64,000 bases of DNA from Orientallactaga sibirica (taxonomy: Eukaryota > Chordata > Mammalia > Rodentia > Dipodidae). The position numbers and the translations under genes are program-made. The stretch is from NCBI GenBank assembly GCA_036365145.1, contig JAEOAD010002231.1:2521501-2585500 (forward strand). Reading direction: 5' to 3'. The first letter of the stretch is position 1; every line of letters starts with the position of its first letter. The notes under the pieces were generated by a model. The model ran no database searches and had not been told where the DNA came from. It saw only the letters and a list, made by a program, of their open reading frames with translations. This document shows, piece by piece, positions 1-10,660 of the stretch.

Positions 1-213
1 CAAGCTTTCTTCAGGAATCCTAGACAGAGCTCAGACAAAGCTCCAGCACTTTGCATGTCTTTAGACTGAAATTCCCCAAACACACCTTATGGCTGGCCCC
101 TAGGATCCACCCACAATGGCACCTCCTACAGCCAGGTAGCTGGATATCTAAGGTATAACTTTTAATAAACTACTGAATGTATTGGGGGGCATCCATTCAA
201 ATTACCTCCAACA
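1..213 (-). repeat. MaLR-type LTR (copy A), cut by window start
   Basis: Remnant of an LTR in minus orientation; it matches 1758-1970 almost base for base. The minus-strand start is read at 213 ('tgttggaggtaatttg'), and sequence of the matching internal region follows on its right. The left end of the LTR lies outside the window. The family call (MaLR/ERVL-like) rests on the LTR layout and the internal sequence, not on a database match. Confidence 0.75.
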
Positions 214-1377
214 TATTCATAACCATATCACATTGTACATTGTATTCAGTCTAACTTCAAAGTTGCCCATAGTTTTTACTGACTTACTATAGTTTTTAAA
301 GTCACAAGTCTCATCTGAGATTCAAGATAATCTCTTATATGTGAGTCCTGTAAAATCAAAAAAAGTTATCTATTTTTAAAAAATGGCACAGAGTAAAGCA
401 ATGGAACAATGCAGATTCAATAACCATCAAGAAAACATCAAACTTCTGTAGTTCAAGTATAGTATCATAACCAGTGACTGACAGTCTCCAGATTTTCCAA
501 TTCTATCCCCCCTCCATGCTGGGCATGGTAGCCCTTGCACAGTCCTAGCATATCCAAAACATCTTCAGTTCTCTATGCAAACCACAGTCCATCTTCCAAT
601 GGCTTTGCCAGCCTCTTCTCAGGGTCATTACACCTTGCCTATATGCCATATCTCAGTAGCGGCTCCCGGACTCATGTGCCCTTCATGACCCATTCCATGC
701 TTCATGCTTTCAAACCCAATACCAGGTGTGCAGGACACAGCCCTATTCTTAATTCAGTGATGAAGTAAATCATGACCTTGAACAGCAGGTTAGTTCTTGT
801 CATATATACTTTCAAAAGAGGGCATTCTTTCCATTCACTCTTTCTGGAGTGAAATCACCTTAGGCATCCTTTCTATTGTTTCAATGTAAAGTACTGGGAC
901 ATTTTATTTCCAAATGCTAATGTATTTGATAAAAGCATCTTCAGTAACTTAAACACAGTTTCTCTGCCAGGAATTTTAAACTTGTTTGAGTTTTCCAATT
1001 TTAAAACTTATATTTCCCAGTCCCATCTCTTTAGCCAAACACATCAGTCCTTTACAAATTTAACATTGATCAAGCTGTCAGTTTATGAGTAGCAGAATGC
1101 AGCCAGCACTTAGGCCAGCAGCCCAATTCCAACAAAAAGTCCTTTCCAGCATTTCCTTCCCATAGAAGGTTCATAAGCCAAGCCTCCAAATATAATTCTC
1201 TCTGCACTTAGTATTTTCAAACTCAGAATAGTCCATAATACTTGGTTTACCATTCTGAGAAGGCAATTTCAGTTGCAATCACCAAATATCCCATTACTCC
1301 AGCAAACAAGTTCCAAAAGATCACAATCCACACAGTCAGATTCATCTCAGCAACTACCCACATTCTGATACCAGCTT
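214..1377 (-). mobile_element. MaLR-type internal region, duplicate 1
   Basis: About 1.16 kb of sequence lying between two LTR segments on the minus strand. It resembles the weakly coding internal region of rodent MaLR elements and resembles, at lower identity, the internal region starting at 63437. No long open frame survives; the 77-codon frame at 535 is on the opposite strand and has no recognisable product. It is repeated almost exactly at 1971-3133; the one length difference I noticed is an A-run near 358. Confidence 0.75.
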
Positions 1378-1619
1378 TGTAGTAGACACCCTTAGGTTGC
1401 TGGGATGAACTTCCAAACCAGGCACAGTTCTGGAGGATGAGATTTACTGAAGCTTACAGATTGAAAGGAAGTTCCATAATGGCAGAAGAAGCTATCCTGC
1501 TCTCACAGGTCCAGGTAGATAAAGAAAAGCGACTACCAGCACCACCAGCAAGCTCACTTCAGTAATCCCAGAAAGAACTCACAAAAAGTTCCAGCACTTT
1601 GTATATCTTTAGACTGAAA
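1378..1619 (-). repeat. Partial MaLR LTR (copy B) fused to copy C
   Basis: Begins with the LTR terminal sequence (plus-strand 'tgtagtagacaccctta'), identical to 3134 onwards. It stops at 1619 after 'agactgaaa', where the sequence jumps to a second LTR start-like segment, 'ggttgctggg'. The equivalent LTR at 3134-3513 continues past this point ('agactgaaatttccc'), so 1619/1620 is the junction of the 1,757-bp tandem duplication. Confidence 0.8.
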
Positions 1620-1970
1620 GGTTGCTGGGATGAACTTCCAAACCAGGCACAGTTATTGAAGCTTACAGATTGAGGAGAGGTTCCATAATGGCAGAAGAAG
1701 ATGGCCCACTTTCACAGGTCCAGGCAGAGAGAAAAAAGCCACCACCAATCCCATCAGCAAGCTTTCTTCAGGAATCCTAGACAGAGCTCAGACAAAGCTC
1801 CAGCACTTTGCATGTCTTTAGACTGAAATTCCCCAAACACACCTTATGGCTGGCCCCTAGGATCCACCCACAATGGCACCTCCTACAGCCAGGTAGCTGG
1901 ATATCTAAGGTATAACTTTTAATAAACTACTGAATGTATTGGGGGGCATCCATTCAAATTACCTCCAACA
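1620..1970 (-). repeat. MaLR LTR (copy C)
   Basis: Near full-length LTR lacking about 17 bp at its left end compared with copies B and D. It differs visibly from copy D (for example 'ttattgaagc' against 'ttctggaggatgagatttactgaagc'), as expected for the two LTRs of one old element. Its right part is repeated at 1-213. Confidence 0.75.
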
Positions 1971-3133
1971 TATTCATAACCATATCACATTGTACATTGT
2001 ATTCAGTCTAACTTCAAAGTTGCCCATAGTTTTTACTGACTTACTATAGTTTTTAAAGTCACAAGTCTCATCTGAGATTCAAGATAATCTCTTATATGTG
2101 AGTCCTGTAAAATCAAAAAAGTTATCTATTTTTAAAAAATGGCACAGAGTAAAGCAATGGAACAATGCAGATTCAATAACCATCAAGAAAACATCAAACT
2201 TCTGTAGTTCAAGTATAGTATCATAACCAGTGACTGACAGTCTCCAGATTTTCCAATTCTATCCCCCCTCCATGCTGGGCATGGTAGCCCTTGCACAGTC
2301 CTAGCATATCCAAAACATCTTCAGTTCTCTATGCAAACCACAGTCCATCTTCCAATGGCTTTGCCAGCCTCTTCTCAGGGTCATTACACCTTGCCTATAT
2401 GCCATATCTCAGTAGCGGCTCCCGGACTCATGTGCCCTTCATGACCCATTCCATGCTTCATGCTTTCAAACCCAATACCAGGTGTGCAGGACACAGCCCT
2501 ATTCTTAATTCAGTGATGAAGTAAATCATGACCTTGAACAGCAGGTTAGTTCTTGTCATATATACTTTCAAAAGAGGGCATTCTTTCCATTCACTCTTTC
2601 TGGAGTGAAATCACCTTAGGCATCCTTTCTATTGTTTCAATGTAAAGTACTGGGACATTTTATTTCCAAATGCTAATGTATTTGATAAAAGCATCTTCAG
2701 TAACTTAAACACAGTTTCTCTGCCAGGAATTTTAAACTTGTTTGAGTTTTCCAATTTTAAAACTTATATTTCCCAGTCCCATCTCTTTAGCCAAACACAT
2801 CAGTCCTTTACAAATTTAACATTGATCAAGCTGTCAGTTTATGAGTAGCAGAATGCAGCCAGCACTTAGGCCAGCAGCCCAATTCCAACAAAAAGTCCTT
2901 TCCAGCATTTCCTTCCCATAGAAGGTTCATAAGCCAAGCCTCCAAATATAATTCTCTCTGCACTTAGTATTTTCAAACTCAGAATAGTCCATAATACTTG
3001 GTTTACCATTCTGAGAAGGCAATTTCAGTTGCAATCACCAAATATCCCATTACTCCAGCAAACAAGTTCCAAAAGATCACAATCCACACAGTCAGATTCA
3101 TCTCAGCAACTACCCACATTCTGATACCAGCTT
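1971..3133 (-). mobile_element. MaLR-type internal region, duplicate 2
   Basis: Second copy of the sequence at 214-1377, offset 1,757 bp at the left and 1,756 bp further right. The order LTR D, internal, LTR C on the minus strand is the normal order of a single element. Non-coding by inspection. Confidence 0.75.
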
Positions 3134-3513
3134 TGTAGTAGACACCCTTAGGTTGCTGGGATGAACTTCCAAACCAGGCACAGTTCTGGAGGATGAGATT
3201 TACTGAAGCTTACAGATTGAAAGGAAGTTCCATAATGGCAGAAGAAGCTATCCTGCTCTCACAGGTCCAGGTAGATAAAGAAAAGCGACTACCAGCACCA
3301 CCAGCAAGCTCACTTCAGTAATCCCAGAAAGAACTCACAAAAAGTTCCAGCACTTTGTATATCTTTAGACTGAAATTTCCCAATCACACCTTAGGGCTAT
3401 ACCCTAGGATCTGCCCACAGTGACACCTCCTCCAGCCAAGTGGCTGGAGATCTAAGTTATAAGCTTTAATAAACTCCTAAACTTACTGGCAGACATCCAT
3501 TCAACCTACCACA
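3134..3513 (-). repeat. MaLR LTR (copy D), complete 5' LTR
   Basis: 380 bp. On the minus strand it begins TGTGGTAG and ends CTACTACA, the TG...CA ends of a retroviral-type LTR. A TTTA-rich stretch near 3465 could hold the minus-strand poly(A) signal region. The right flank is single-copy sequence. Confidence 0.75.
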
Positions 3514-6500
3514 GTAACGTTACCAGTCATTAACTCACCAGTAGCTTTAGTATATTTTCTCTTATTGTCCAAGTTTATAGAAATTATGGTTAACATTTTT
3601 CTTTTAACTACATTTCCTGGTTCTCTAAAGTTTCTTAAAATCACAAATTCTACTGAATTGTTATTTTGTAAATCAAAATTAGCAAATTTCCCTTGTTGTA
3701 AATAGGAAAATTCAAGCCTGTTCTGATACAGAACTCTTTTATTAGGGATATTCACTTACAGAAGATAATCAGAATTATTCAATTCCATAATTGCCTTTCA
3801 GGGAGATCCTCTCTGGGAATTTTATATTATGATCTATTGTTCAATTGTACATTTGAAAACAAAATAAACAAGTATTTTGATGAAGATTATCCAGAATAGA
3901 AAGAGAAGTAAAAGAGAAAGATTGTAAAATTAACATGGTTAAAATCTGAATTATTATAAAGGAGTAATGGAAAACCAAATTTATTAGCTTGTGAGGCACA
4001 TTGTTAGCAATTTCCTGTGGGGAAAATTCCCCAGAAGAAACATACAAGAATAATGTAGGTTAAGTCACCTATGTCAGAAACAATTGACACTTTGTAATCA
4101 TAAAATTAACTAATTGGACATATTTAAGAAAGGGAGCAAAAATAAATCATCTTGTAATTCCCCAGGTACAGTTTAGATTAAAAACTATGAAGACAGACAT
4201 TTGTAAAGGGAGATGTGAGGAAAAAACTTTGGAAGTAAGGGCCTTTGGGAATTAATGAAAGATTCATTGTTCATATATAGCTGAAGACTATGTGTTTGAG
4301 AAAGATAGTGAAAGGAAAAACAGGTAAAAATGTATTTCAAAAATTACTAGTACATTCACTCCTCTAATACATACTAAAATTGTGGAGTTGTAATAGGCTT
4401 CATAAATAGGCAGAAATTCATGTGCCTAAGCAGTCTCAGGTCTTATTTATCCAAACCTCTGTTAGTAAGTAGGAAGTTCAGAAAGTATAACTTTAAAATG
4501 CATTTTCAATGCCTTTCAAAAAGAGTGGTTATAATGAGAGTATTGCTTAACTACCTTGAGAGTTCTTTAGGAATATTAATAACTCAAGAATAACAAAAGT
4601 TGATATTTAAAATAATGAATGGATAAATAAATCAACAAGTTGATAAACAAGTGAAAGAATAGCTTAATGTCCAACCTTAGAATTTTTCAACAATATACAT
4701 ACATATTAAGCTTTCCTCTTGTCTCTAAAGGTAGTCCTTTATTTCACAACTTTATTTATTACAATATAAAACCTAGGTTAAAGGATTCTCAAAAAATTAG
4801 CGTAACCCTTTCATTAAAGGCAGAGAGACACACTCAGAGAGAGGGAGTGAGACTGGCAGTAAGAAAACGTATTGAAAAAGAGAGCTTAGTCACTGGCTTG
4901 ACTCCACTTTATCTCTCATTCTATTTTGCTGCTTTAACTTTCTGTTCTCCTTAATAGTTTCTTCTGGAGCTCCTTTGAATTCCAGGAAGGATAGAAATGA
5001 TATATAAACTTCTTTATGTCAAGGGATCAAAACTACCATCAAGAAATTGGTGCCTTACAGAACTGATCATTCATGATGAGACCACCCAAAGTGGGAGCAA
5101 TCACCCCATGATAGAACTGAGGCTGTAGTCCACAGCAACAACAATTATTTTTTTGGGATCAGTTTGTTCTCCTCAAGTGACAAGTGATAATTGTTTCTCT
5201 AGAACTGCTTTGTAGAAACAGAACTAAGATAATTATCAACATGACCACTTGCCTGCCAAGATTATCTGCTCTGTAAGGTATACACACCTGTACCCCATTC
5301 CTTTGTTTCCTTCTCTAAAACTTTTCTTTCATGAACCATCAAATTTTTACTAAGGAATATATGGGGAAGAGGGTTTGCAAACTGAAGAAGGGAAAATGAA
5401 TACATCCACATGATCTGAGAGTCCATGTGAAAAGTGAGCAAGGGTCTGAAACATGAAAATGGATTGAGAGAAGAAAGTGAGCTCCTGCTATGTGGAGGGC
5501 AGAAGGGAGCAGAGAACCCATGCAGGGAGTAGGGTTCTCCCAGGTGGACTGAGACAAGGGGAGGCTTTCCAGGACAGGAACATGGAAGTTCAGGAGAGAT
5601 GAACAGCCAACCAAGAAGGCTTTCCTTTTTCTCTAAAATCTTAAAGTTCCTATGTGTTCCTTAAAGATAGATCTATGGTCACTGAACCTTTTTTTTTTTT
5701 TTTTTTTAACCTGTTGGTCCCTATGTGATCACATTGGTTAATGCTCCACTTGTCTTCACCTCCACTCATCTCTGAGTGGTGTGATGGGGTGGATAGCAAA
5801 GATGGGTCCTTTGACAAGATTGGGTGTATTCAGGGTGGTATGCACTTAGATGAGCGTGACCCTTTTAGAATCCCAAGCCCAGATACTTTGGTAATAGCAA
5901 TGGCACAGTTTCCAGTCTCCACAGTTTTCTTACTTCTACACCTGTGCTCCTTCATGACAAATACATTAACATTATAGTATATACAGAAACTTTAACTTCA
6001 TTTACAGTTTTTCTTTTGTTGGTGTAATTGTGAGTTATCAAAGGTGAAATCATAGGAAATTTGAGAGAATGGTGTTTTGAGATGTTAAGAATTGTTGTAA
6101 TTAGAAAATGGAAAAATGTAGCCACCAAGTCTCCTAGAGAAAATTACACAAATACAGGGACTGCTGTTAAGAATTCATTTCAAATCTTCTATTCATTCCT
6201 CAAAATAACATAAAGAGAACTCCAAGGGCAGCTTTCTTCAGAATGTCAGTGCACTTTTACTCAACTCTTACAGTTGTTGACAAAGTGTCCTCATTTATTA
6301 TCATCTCAGCAGATGCTAATCGGTCTCTCTGAGGTAAAGACAGACCTTGAAAGCTATGTGAATAACTTTGTTCATCACTTAGAGTAATACAAGCTAATAC
6401 TTCATTCTCAGAAACAATGACTAACAATTGCAGGATATAAGTGGAAAAAAATGACATTGTCAATAATGCCAGGGCTTTTAAACACTTGTTGGAGTCCATT

Positions 6501-8134
6501 TTTAGCATCTCCTGCTGCCTTCTACCTTTCAGCGTGGCCCTGCCACTGTGAATGGGAACATGGATCACTTCCTCCGAAATAATTCCATTCAGTTAAATCA
6601 TGAAGAAAAACTCTTTCATGCAGATCCCACACTTCCTTTCTTCTGATGTCCACATCATTCCAAGTCACTAAGTCACATCGCATTTCTATGCATTGTGACC
6701 TCCTCTTAAGGGCGGCTGTTAGGAAACACTTCAAAAGATCTTTTCTGGAGTGTTCACAACTGGCCAGGGGGTGAGGGGAAGGAAAGGAAATCCAGTCAAT
6801 GCTTGCTAAACAAAGGAAAAATATGTGGGGGTTGGTGGTGGAGGTGGAGGAGAGTAATTTTTACTTAGGCAAATGAGATGGCATCTAGAATAGATGCTTA
6901 CTTCATTTTACAGAGATTGAATGGATCCAGATGCTAGATGATTGCCCTACACTTGTAAAAATTCATAATTAGAAAAATGGTGCTAAGAGAATGATTTGAA
7001 GTACCAAAGGAAAGCCAGTGGTGATGGCTTTCAACTCCTCACAGTTTTTAGAGGTACAAAATTTCTGCTTTAACCCACTGAGACATAGGTTTGGGGTATG
7101 GAACAAGAGATGGCAGTGGTTGAGACTTGTAGGTGTCTACATTCATTCTGACATATAGACCTGTATATAAAATTTCAATGACATTACCTCAACTTTCAAA
7201 AAAAATATTAAATATGTGCAGGCAGATTGTTTTGAAACAGGAAGCTTTTCAAGGTTTACTGCATGGAGTCAGCTATTCTTAAAGTTAAAATAATGTTTGA
7301 CAGGTCAGTCATGAGATATAAAGTTTTTTTTTTTAACCAGACAATTTTGTACAAATAAAGGGGCTGAAACAGAAACATCAAAGTTAAGAAACTGTATACA
7401 CTGCAAAAACCATAGAAGTTTCTGTTCTCTCTAAAATTTTGACATATGTTGTACAGTGTGGTTAGCACTATTAAGGGAATGTAAACTTTTTCCCAATAGC
7501 CCTTTTACCACTCACATCTTCCCAGGGTCATATGAAAGCCTGCTTTGAAGTTGCCTAGGAATGATGGCAAGTTACCGCTGTCATCTTTTGTTGGATAGAA
7601 TAAGTACCAACAGAAAATGATGAATGAGCCATGCAACATAGTAATCTATCAATTAAATAATACTTGTTCTTCATTTAAATGACATTTTGATTTCTTAGCA
7701 CCACAGTTGCAAGAGAAAGCCTTTGACATTTATATCCACTCTGGTCCTATGAGGGTGGAGAACTAGCAAACTGGGGAGTACTTGAACTTAGAATTGGAAG
7801 GTTGACTGTATTTAAAGAAGGATATAAGGATTGCTTCCTAGTGTGTGGAAGTGAAACTCCATATAGAACTGGGAAAAAATCGTATTTCCCTCACTAATTT
7901 GTTTATTATTTGATTGGGTAGTTTTTTATTTAAGGAATTCTATGAAGATTTTCTTGTAGTCATTTTTGAAACTGAGTTTGGTAGTTGGCAGAAGACTTCT
8001 GTTGAGGAATGCATTGGAGCATGTGAGATCTTAAGGAACAGGGAGGCCCTTCAGTTTTTCCTAATTAGACACTTTCCTGTATTTGATTTCTGGAGCCAAC
8101 ATATTCCCTTAATAGTTGATATCTAGTACCATGT
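3514..8134. other. Mostly single-copy sequence, no gene seen
   Basis: AT-rich sequence with no recognisable gene or recent repeat apart from a poly(T) run at about 5690-5707. Open frames here (up to 103 codons) lack conserved motifs or homologous neighbours. A minus-strand frame at 6257-6568 has one hydrophobic stretch but no supporting evidence. Confidence 0.5.
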
Positions 8135-8345
8135 AATGGAAGGATGGATTTTAGAACTAGACAGCTGTAGATTTATAGCTAGCCTCTACCCTTTCCAGCT
8201 GGGGGACCTGGAGAAATTCTATTAACTTCTCTGAGCTTTGGGGTTTCTCATCTGTAAAATTGGGATAATGATACCAATTTATGGAGGCTTATTGTAGGAA
8301 TTAAAGTCCAATTTATATAAAGCATTTAATGTTTAACAAGTATCA
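8135..8345 (+). repeat. MIR SINE relic
   Basis: Contains the diagnostic MIR core order: a conserved-looking 'agctgggggacctgg', then 'cttctctgagctttgg', then 'ctcatctgtaaaattggga', followed by 'attaaagtcc...aaagcattta'. This matches the ancient tRNA-derived MIR family shared by mammals. The copy is diverged and inert. Confidence 0.75.
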
Positions 8346-8647
8346 AATTCCCCATTCAACTTTCCTTGCAAAACTGATTGGAAAGGCTTCCATTTGGGAA
8401 CCATAAAGAAGCATGTCCAAGATTATGAAAAGCCAACCTCTTCTTTCTCGTCATCTTCAATATTTGTTTTGGTAGTTTCAATCCTCTTGTTCCAAAAGCT
8501 TCAATGTTTAAATAAGAAAATCAGAACAAATGAATGAGGGGATTGTGTAGATTCATTTATTTCTCTACTCTTTCTAATTATTTCTACCTTCATCCTTCCC
8601 CAACTCTTTAAAGTAAACAATTTGGAGGATGAAGATGGGTACATCAA

Positions 8648-8649
<2 letters not shown>
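8346..8649. other. Single-copy spacer
   Basis: Nothing recognisable between the MIR and the microsatellite. Confidence 0.4.
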
Positions 8650-8684
<35 letters not shown>

Positions 8685-8716
8685 CACACTCACAGAGAGA
8701 GAGAGAGAGAGAGAGA
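8650..8716. repeat. (CA)n / (GA)n compound microsatellite
   Basis: A (CA) run at 8650-8682 is followed by a short 'catgcacactca' bridge and a (GA) run at 8694-8716. Likely length-polymorphic. Confidence 0.95.
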
Positions 8717-10329
8717 TTCCTCAAACTCACCTTGACCAATGCTGAACTGGGAATCTTTTTCTTTTACTATCAGATATTCAAGCTGGAGGGTGATGTTGAA
8801 TGGCATATTTCCTCTGCATTGAAAGGTTAAACAACTACTGCCAATTTTATTAAACGCACTTTTTGAAGCACCTTCAACTCATGAGAGAAGGCACGGGGAG
8901 AGTCAACAGACCTGTACCCGAGATTCAGATGCCTCATGAGCAATCTTTGCACAATAATGCACAAGGTCTTATGACTCTGGGGTGGGGGGATATCGCGGAT
9001 AGAGTAAAAGATCAAGGAACAATGAGCTCCATCTAAGCAGTTTCTTTGGAGTCTCCATGCTCTGTAAGTAAGCCTCATCCCAAGGCTGAGAGAGGAACAT
9101 CTAAGGAGAAAATTTTGACACAGGAATCTCCATCAAAGTGGCTGCTTTGGGGGCCCCACATTTCTATAAGTAATTCTTCTTTATGCTCTAGTACTGAGTC
9201 CCCACTAAAGTCATTGTTTCACCAGCCTGTTATTGGTATAATTGTACTATGGTCTGCCAGACTAGCCCTATTTGGTGTGAAGAAATGTGTCTACATCTCC
9301 AGGGCAAATGTTTCTTGCAACACTATGCTACATACAACCGTCTCTAAGAACTTCTATTGTTACCTTTGTGATAGTACCAGTTGTTTCTCTCTTTCCTCCT
9401 CAGCTCTAAATTTTGATATTTTTCAATTCTTTCCTAGATTACTGCCAACACCTTTAAATTGATCTCCATTATCTTCCAATAGAAAAATAATTGTGAAACT
9501 TTGCCTTCTTAAAACCATTGGAAGTCTATTCATACATTAGAAATGAGAGCACAAGTTGCCATGTATCCTGCCGAGATTCCTTTATTCTCTAATCTCTATC
9601 CACACAGAACCACAACCCATGCTGCTAATAAGCTCTGCAGATTTTCTGATGTTCCCTACACATGAATTTTCTGTTGAACAACTGTCCACCTGGAAAACAT
9701 CCCAATTCAGACCACCTTTTCTGAACATTCTTTGATTCTTTTTGTTTATCACTGCTTGACCTTCAGAACCAGGAAGTAATCATCTCCTGTCTTATGTTGA
9801 TCTCTATGATTTCATGTATCCTGTTGGGCTATGGATGAACTTCATGAACAATGAATGTATCTAGTCATATTTGTAAGTTCACACTCTTCCTCATAAGATG
9901 TTATTGATTTAAATTAAACAACTGAATTTAGCAGAAAGAATCAAATTGGATGATGAAGCATAAAGAGACAGATGTGATGAGTTTGGGCTTCATTTACAAC
10001 TTGGAATGGAAAATACGATAAGTGCAATGGTTTGTAGAGCACTTTTGGTATGGGAATTTTACATGAAGAAAATCTGTTAGTAGTCAAAAATAGTGAAAGA
10101 AAACTTAATTGTGAAATTTTTGCTTCAAAATATTAATGACTTGACCCTTGAATTGTTGGAACCTCAGCATAAGCCAGGTGTGGTTCATGTTGCTGTATGG
10201 AATAGAATCCAAATTGTGACATGTGAAAGAATATGGTAGTATACTTGTTGTGATTCCATGAGAAAAGTGTGTGAAATAGCAGAAGATAGAGAAATAACTA
10301 ATTCAATAGTAGTGTATTGGCTTGATTGT
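8717..10329. other. Single-copy sequence, no gene seen
   Basis: Includes a 138-codon frame at 9046-9462 on the plus strand without motifs, signal peptide or family resemblance. I treat it as a chance open frame. Confidence 0.4.
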
Positions 10330-10660
10330 AAAATGTCCTCATAGCCTCAGGTGTTTGTGATTAAGTTTTCTACTTATTCCTCAGCCTGAAATATTTGGGA
10401 GGTGGAGCCCTGCTAGAAGAAGTTTATGCCATCAGGAGTGGACTTTGAGGTACAGTCCAGCCCTACGTGTGTTCAGAGTCAGTTCCTGCTTGCCGGTGCT
10501 GGTGGCTGTCTCTTTGCTATGGGTGTATGATGAAGTGAGCAAGCTTTCTATACCATGATGACGCCTCCCCTGCCATTTATAAGTCTTATATAAATCCTGC
10601 TTCTGGTTGGGTGTTTGTCCTAGCAAAAAGAAGGTCACTACAATAAATAGGGTTAGGAGA
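10330..10660 (+). repeat. Old LTR-like element, MaLR/ORR1-like layout
   Basis: The sequence order fits rodent solo LTRs of the MaLR class: 'gtggactttgaggtacagtcc', then 'ccatgatgacgcctcccctg', then 'cttctggttgggtgtttgtc', ending in 'aaaaagaaggtcactac'. The right part holds AATAAA-like sequence ('acaataaatag'). Edges are uncertain and no target duplication was found. Confidence 0.5.

Noticed and set aside
535..768. 77-codon open frame repeated at 2291-2524
   Set aside because: Antisense to the MaLR internal region; the identity is due to the tandem duplication, not to selection.
9046..9462. 138-codon plus-strand frame
   Set aside because: No motif, low-complexity serine/leucine-rich composition, no support for an exon.
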